NCBI GenBank assembly: GCA_002376715.1
Contig: DFOK01000005.1
Span: 1 to 6,349 of the forward strand
Reading direction: 5' to 3'
DNA: 6,349 bases
Source: Bacteroidales bacterium UBA3543
GTDB taxonomy: Bacteria > Bacteroidota > Bacteroidia > Bacteroidales > UBA932
This document shows, piece after piece, positions 4,657-6,349 of the stretch (positions are counted from its first letter, which is position 1; every line of letters begins with the position of its first letter). A model generated the notes under the pieces. That model did not search any database, was not told where the DNA came from, and worked only from the letters and a program-made list of their open reading frames with translations. The translations under genes and the position numbers were made by a program.

Positions 4657-6108
4657 ATGACTACTATGAGAAAATATATTGCAATACTCGCATCTCTGCT
4701 GGCATTGATATTCAGTGCCAATGCGCAGACGATTATGAATGGTTCTCTGGCTATCGACAGGATAGAGATCAACCGCAGCGGTGAACATATCATAATCGAC
4801 ATGAAGATCAATCTCAGTAAATTAGAATTAAAGAGCAGTCAGGCAGTACTTATCACACCGGTTTTGGTTAATAATGACCGGCGGCTGGAACTTTCTTCTA
4901 TCGGTATCTACGGTCGCGATAGTTATATCAACTACAAGCGCTCTATTGGAGAGATTATGCTCGGAGGCCCGGATGAGATCAAATTCCGCAAATCCGAAAA
5001 GCCTGATGTGCTCAACTATCAGAAGGTGCTTCCTTACCAGAGTTGGATGAATGGGGCGAGGATGATTATTGAAAAGGAGGTGCACGGCTGCTGCGATCGC
5101 ATTGATGATCGCGTAGAAGCGCTGGTAGGCGGTTATGAGGAGTTTATCTATCAGCCCGAGTTCATTTATGCAATACCGGTGGGTAAAGCCAGGGCTAAAG
5201 TACACTCACTGGAGGGTACTGCAATGATTGACTTTCCGGTCGGCAAGACAACTATTATTCCCGACTACAGATCCAATAGAGCCGAGATAGATAAGATTGT
5301 CGGGACTATCAAATCGGTGGCTGATGACAAAGATGCAATCATAAGTAACATTACCATTACCGGTTATGCATCTCCCGACGGTCCTTATGGGATCAACGAC
5401 CGTCTTGCGCGCGAGCGTACCACTGCTTTAAAGAATTATGTGTCGGATTTACTTGGAACTACCGGTCAGTTCATTTCCACCAGCCATGTGGCTGAAGATT
5501 GGGAGGGGTTTAGGGCAAAAATAGCTGACTCACATATGACCAACCGCGATGCAATTCTGGCTATTATCGACAGTCAAGATGAACCTGACCGGCGAGAGCG
5601 TAAGATCAGACAGGCTTATCCCAAGGAGTTTGCCACTTTCAAGGAGACTATTTTCCCTGCTTTACGTCGCACCGACTATAAGGTCGAATATGAGATTCGC
5701 ACCTATACTGATGTGGAAGAGATCAAGGCCCTTGTGCGCACTGCTCCTCAAAAGCTATCCCTTCAGGAGTTTTATTTGGCTGCCAGCGAGATGCAGCTGG
5801 GAGGAGATGAATTTGACTATATCTTCGAGACGGCAGTAAAGATGTTCCCTGACGATGAAATAGCTAACATAAATGCAGCCAACGCTTCTATGAGCAAAGC
5901 CAATCTCAAGGATGCGGCCTCTTATCTGGCAAAAGCCGGCAATAGTGCTGAGGCTGATTATGCCAGAGGAGTGCTTGCTGCGCTCAATAAAGAGTTTGCT
6001 GCAGCCATTATTCATTTACAAAAGGCTTCTGATGCCGGTCTTTTCAAAGCAGCTAAGGTGGCTGCAGAGATTGAAAAGGTAGGCCAGAATGTATTTAAGC
6101 TTCCTTAA
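4657..6108 (+). CDS. DUF3868 domain protein with OmpA-like domain and TPR-like C-terminus
   Basis: This 483-residue exported protein has a signal peptide at about 4-23 (RKYIAILASLLALIFSANA, cleavage before QT). The DUF3868-type beta-rich region covers about 24-135, and a CC pair lies at 145-146. An OmpA-C-like domain at about 186-265 has ITGYASPDG, then N247, L250 and R254 of the NxxLxxxR motif. The usual Asp after GHT is a Ser (S239), as in the GYASPEG variants of Bacteroidota, so diaminopimelate binding is uncertain. The end, about 365-475, is Ala-rich and helical with TPR-like pairs (LKDAASYLAKAG, FAAAIIHLQKA). Starting 2 nt after the DUF3575 stop, it is probably translationally coupled; an alternative ATG lies at 4666. 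DUF3868 genes accompany Mfa1-like fimbrillins in Bacteroidales. A periplasmic or outer-membrane accessory role is inferred. Confidence 0.85.
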   Translation: MTTMRKYIAILASLLALIFSANAQTIMNGSLAIDRIEINRSGEHIIIDMKINLSKLELKSSQAVLITPVLVNNDRRLELSSIGIYGRDSYINYKRSIGEIMLGGPDEIKFRKSEKPDVLNYQKVLPYQSWMNGARMIIEKEVHGCCDRIDDRVEALVGGYEEFIYQPEFIYAIPVGKARAKVHSLEGTAMIDFPVGKTTIIPDYRSNRAEIDKIVGTIKSVADDKDAIISNITITGYASPDGPYGINDRLARERTTALKNYVSDLLGTTGQFISTSHVAEDWEGFRAKIADSHMTNRDAILAIIDSQDEPDRRERKIRQAYPKEFATFKETIFPALRRTDYKVEYEIRTYTDVEEIKALVRTAPQKLSLQEFYLAASEMQLGGDEFDYIFETAVKMFPDDEIANINAANASMSKANLKDAASYLAKAGNSAEADYARGVLAALNKEFAAAIIHLQKASDAGLFKAAKVAAEIEKVGQNVFKLP

Positions 6109-6165
6109 CAAATTTGGAATCATATTCATTTTATAAATCATTATTAACAATTTAATTCTAAAGTT
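6109..6165 (+). other. Short AT-rich spacer inside the fimbrial operon
   Basis: These 57 bp contain no hairpin terminator. The only near match to a promoter is CAAATTTG at 6109-6116, which fails the TA of the -7 box. This supports co-transcription of the fimbrillin gene with the genes upstream. Confidence 0.5.
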
Positions 6166-6349
6166 ATGAAATTTAAAGCTTTTTTATTGAGTGCCATTGC
6201 ACTCGTGTTGTTTGTAGGCTGCGAGAGAAACATCGAGCCTGAATTCAACAGTGCAGAGTCCTTTTTGGCCGTTAAAATTGTTTCTCCTTCCAATGCTGCA
6301 ACAAAAGGTACGCAAGGCGGTTTTACCAGCGGTACCGCGGATGAGGCTA
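6166..6349 (+). CDS. Mfa1-like fimbrillin lipoprotein, N-terminal part (cut by window edge)
   Basis: The first 61 codons are present and the frame runs off the window. MKFKAFLLSAIALVLFVGC is a lipoprotein signal peptide with its lipobox FVGC at 16-19 (Phe at -3 is slightly unusual) and lipidated Cys19. It is followed by an SAESFLAVKIVSPSNAATKG segment (29-48). This layout matches N-termini of the FimA/Mfa1 fimbrillin superfamily: lipobox, spacer, then xxYxxVxIxxP and a basic residue. In Porphyromonas gingivalis Mfa1, lipidated precursors are cut after an Arg at this place to allow donor-strand polymerisation. Here the candidate is K47 in ATKGT, which is inference. Position after DUF3575 and DUF3868 supports the call. 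Whether it is a major shaft or a minor/tip subunit cannot be told from this fragment. ATG 6166 is preceded by an AT-rich region without Shine-Dalgarno. Confidence 0.78.
   Translation, partial: MKFKAFLLSAIALVLFVGCERNIEPEFNSAESFLAVKIVSPSNAATKGTQGGFTSGTADEA

Noticed and set aside
4828..5205. 125-codon minus-strand ORF inside the DUF3868 gene
   Set aside because: It is fully antisense to a coding region with signal peptide and OmpA-like motif, with no promoter or family resemblance.
1..6349. tRNA, rRNA or CRISPR array
   Set aside because: No cloverleaf with a GTTCRA-type T-arm, no rRNA-like sequence and no regularly spaced repeats were seen.

Overview
The window looks like a chromosomal segment of a Bacteroidales bacterium. 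Three things point there: promoters of the Bacteroidota type (a TAnnTTTG -7 box with an upstream TTTG/TTG), starts without clear Shine-Dalgarno sequences, and a gene set (DUF3575, DUF3868 and Mfa1-like fimbrillin proteins) that I know from this order. The genus cannot be fixed from the sequence alone.

Left part (1-2193). A PfkB-family kinase, most like adenosine kinase, lies on the minus strand (108-1100). A flippase-like integral membrane protein (UPF0104/PF03706 type, 1177-2193) lies on the plus strand. The two are divergent, and their promoters occupy the same ~43 bp, each -33 box falling at the other's start point.

Right part (2194-6349). This is an accessory surface-fimbria region. A stand-alone DUF3575 gene (2463-3080) has its own promoter, a long leader and a strong terminator. 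After ~900 bp without a gene comes an apparent operon: a second DUF3575 gene (4028-4654), then after 2 nt a DUF3868/OmpA-like protein with TPR-like C-terminal helices (4657-6108), then the lipoprotein N-terminus of an Mfa1-like fimbrillin cut by the window edge (6166-6349). The likely product is a type V (FimA/Mfa1-like) pilus. The DUF3575 and DUF3868 proteins would be its envelope accessory components, although their exact roles are unknown.

The most notable signal is an 80-nt block found in both DUF3575 leaders (2287-2366 and 3848-3927). By hand it folds as an 11-12 bp outer helix around a terminator-like hairpin and U-run. Several outer-helix positions differ between the copies while pairing is kept. 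This suggests a conserved structured leader RNA, possibly an attenuator, controlling surface protein genes. A second point of interest is an orphan terminator at 3380-3419 with further hairpins upstream and no ORF, a candidate small RNA.
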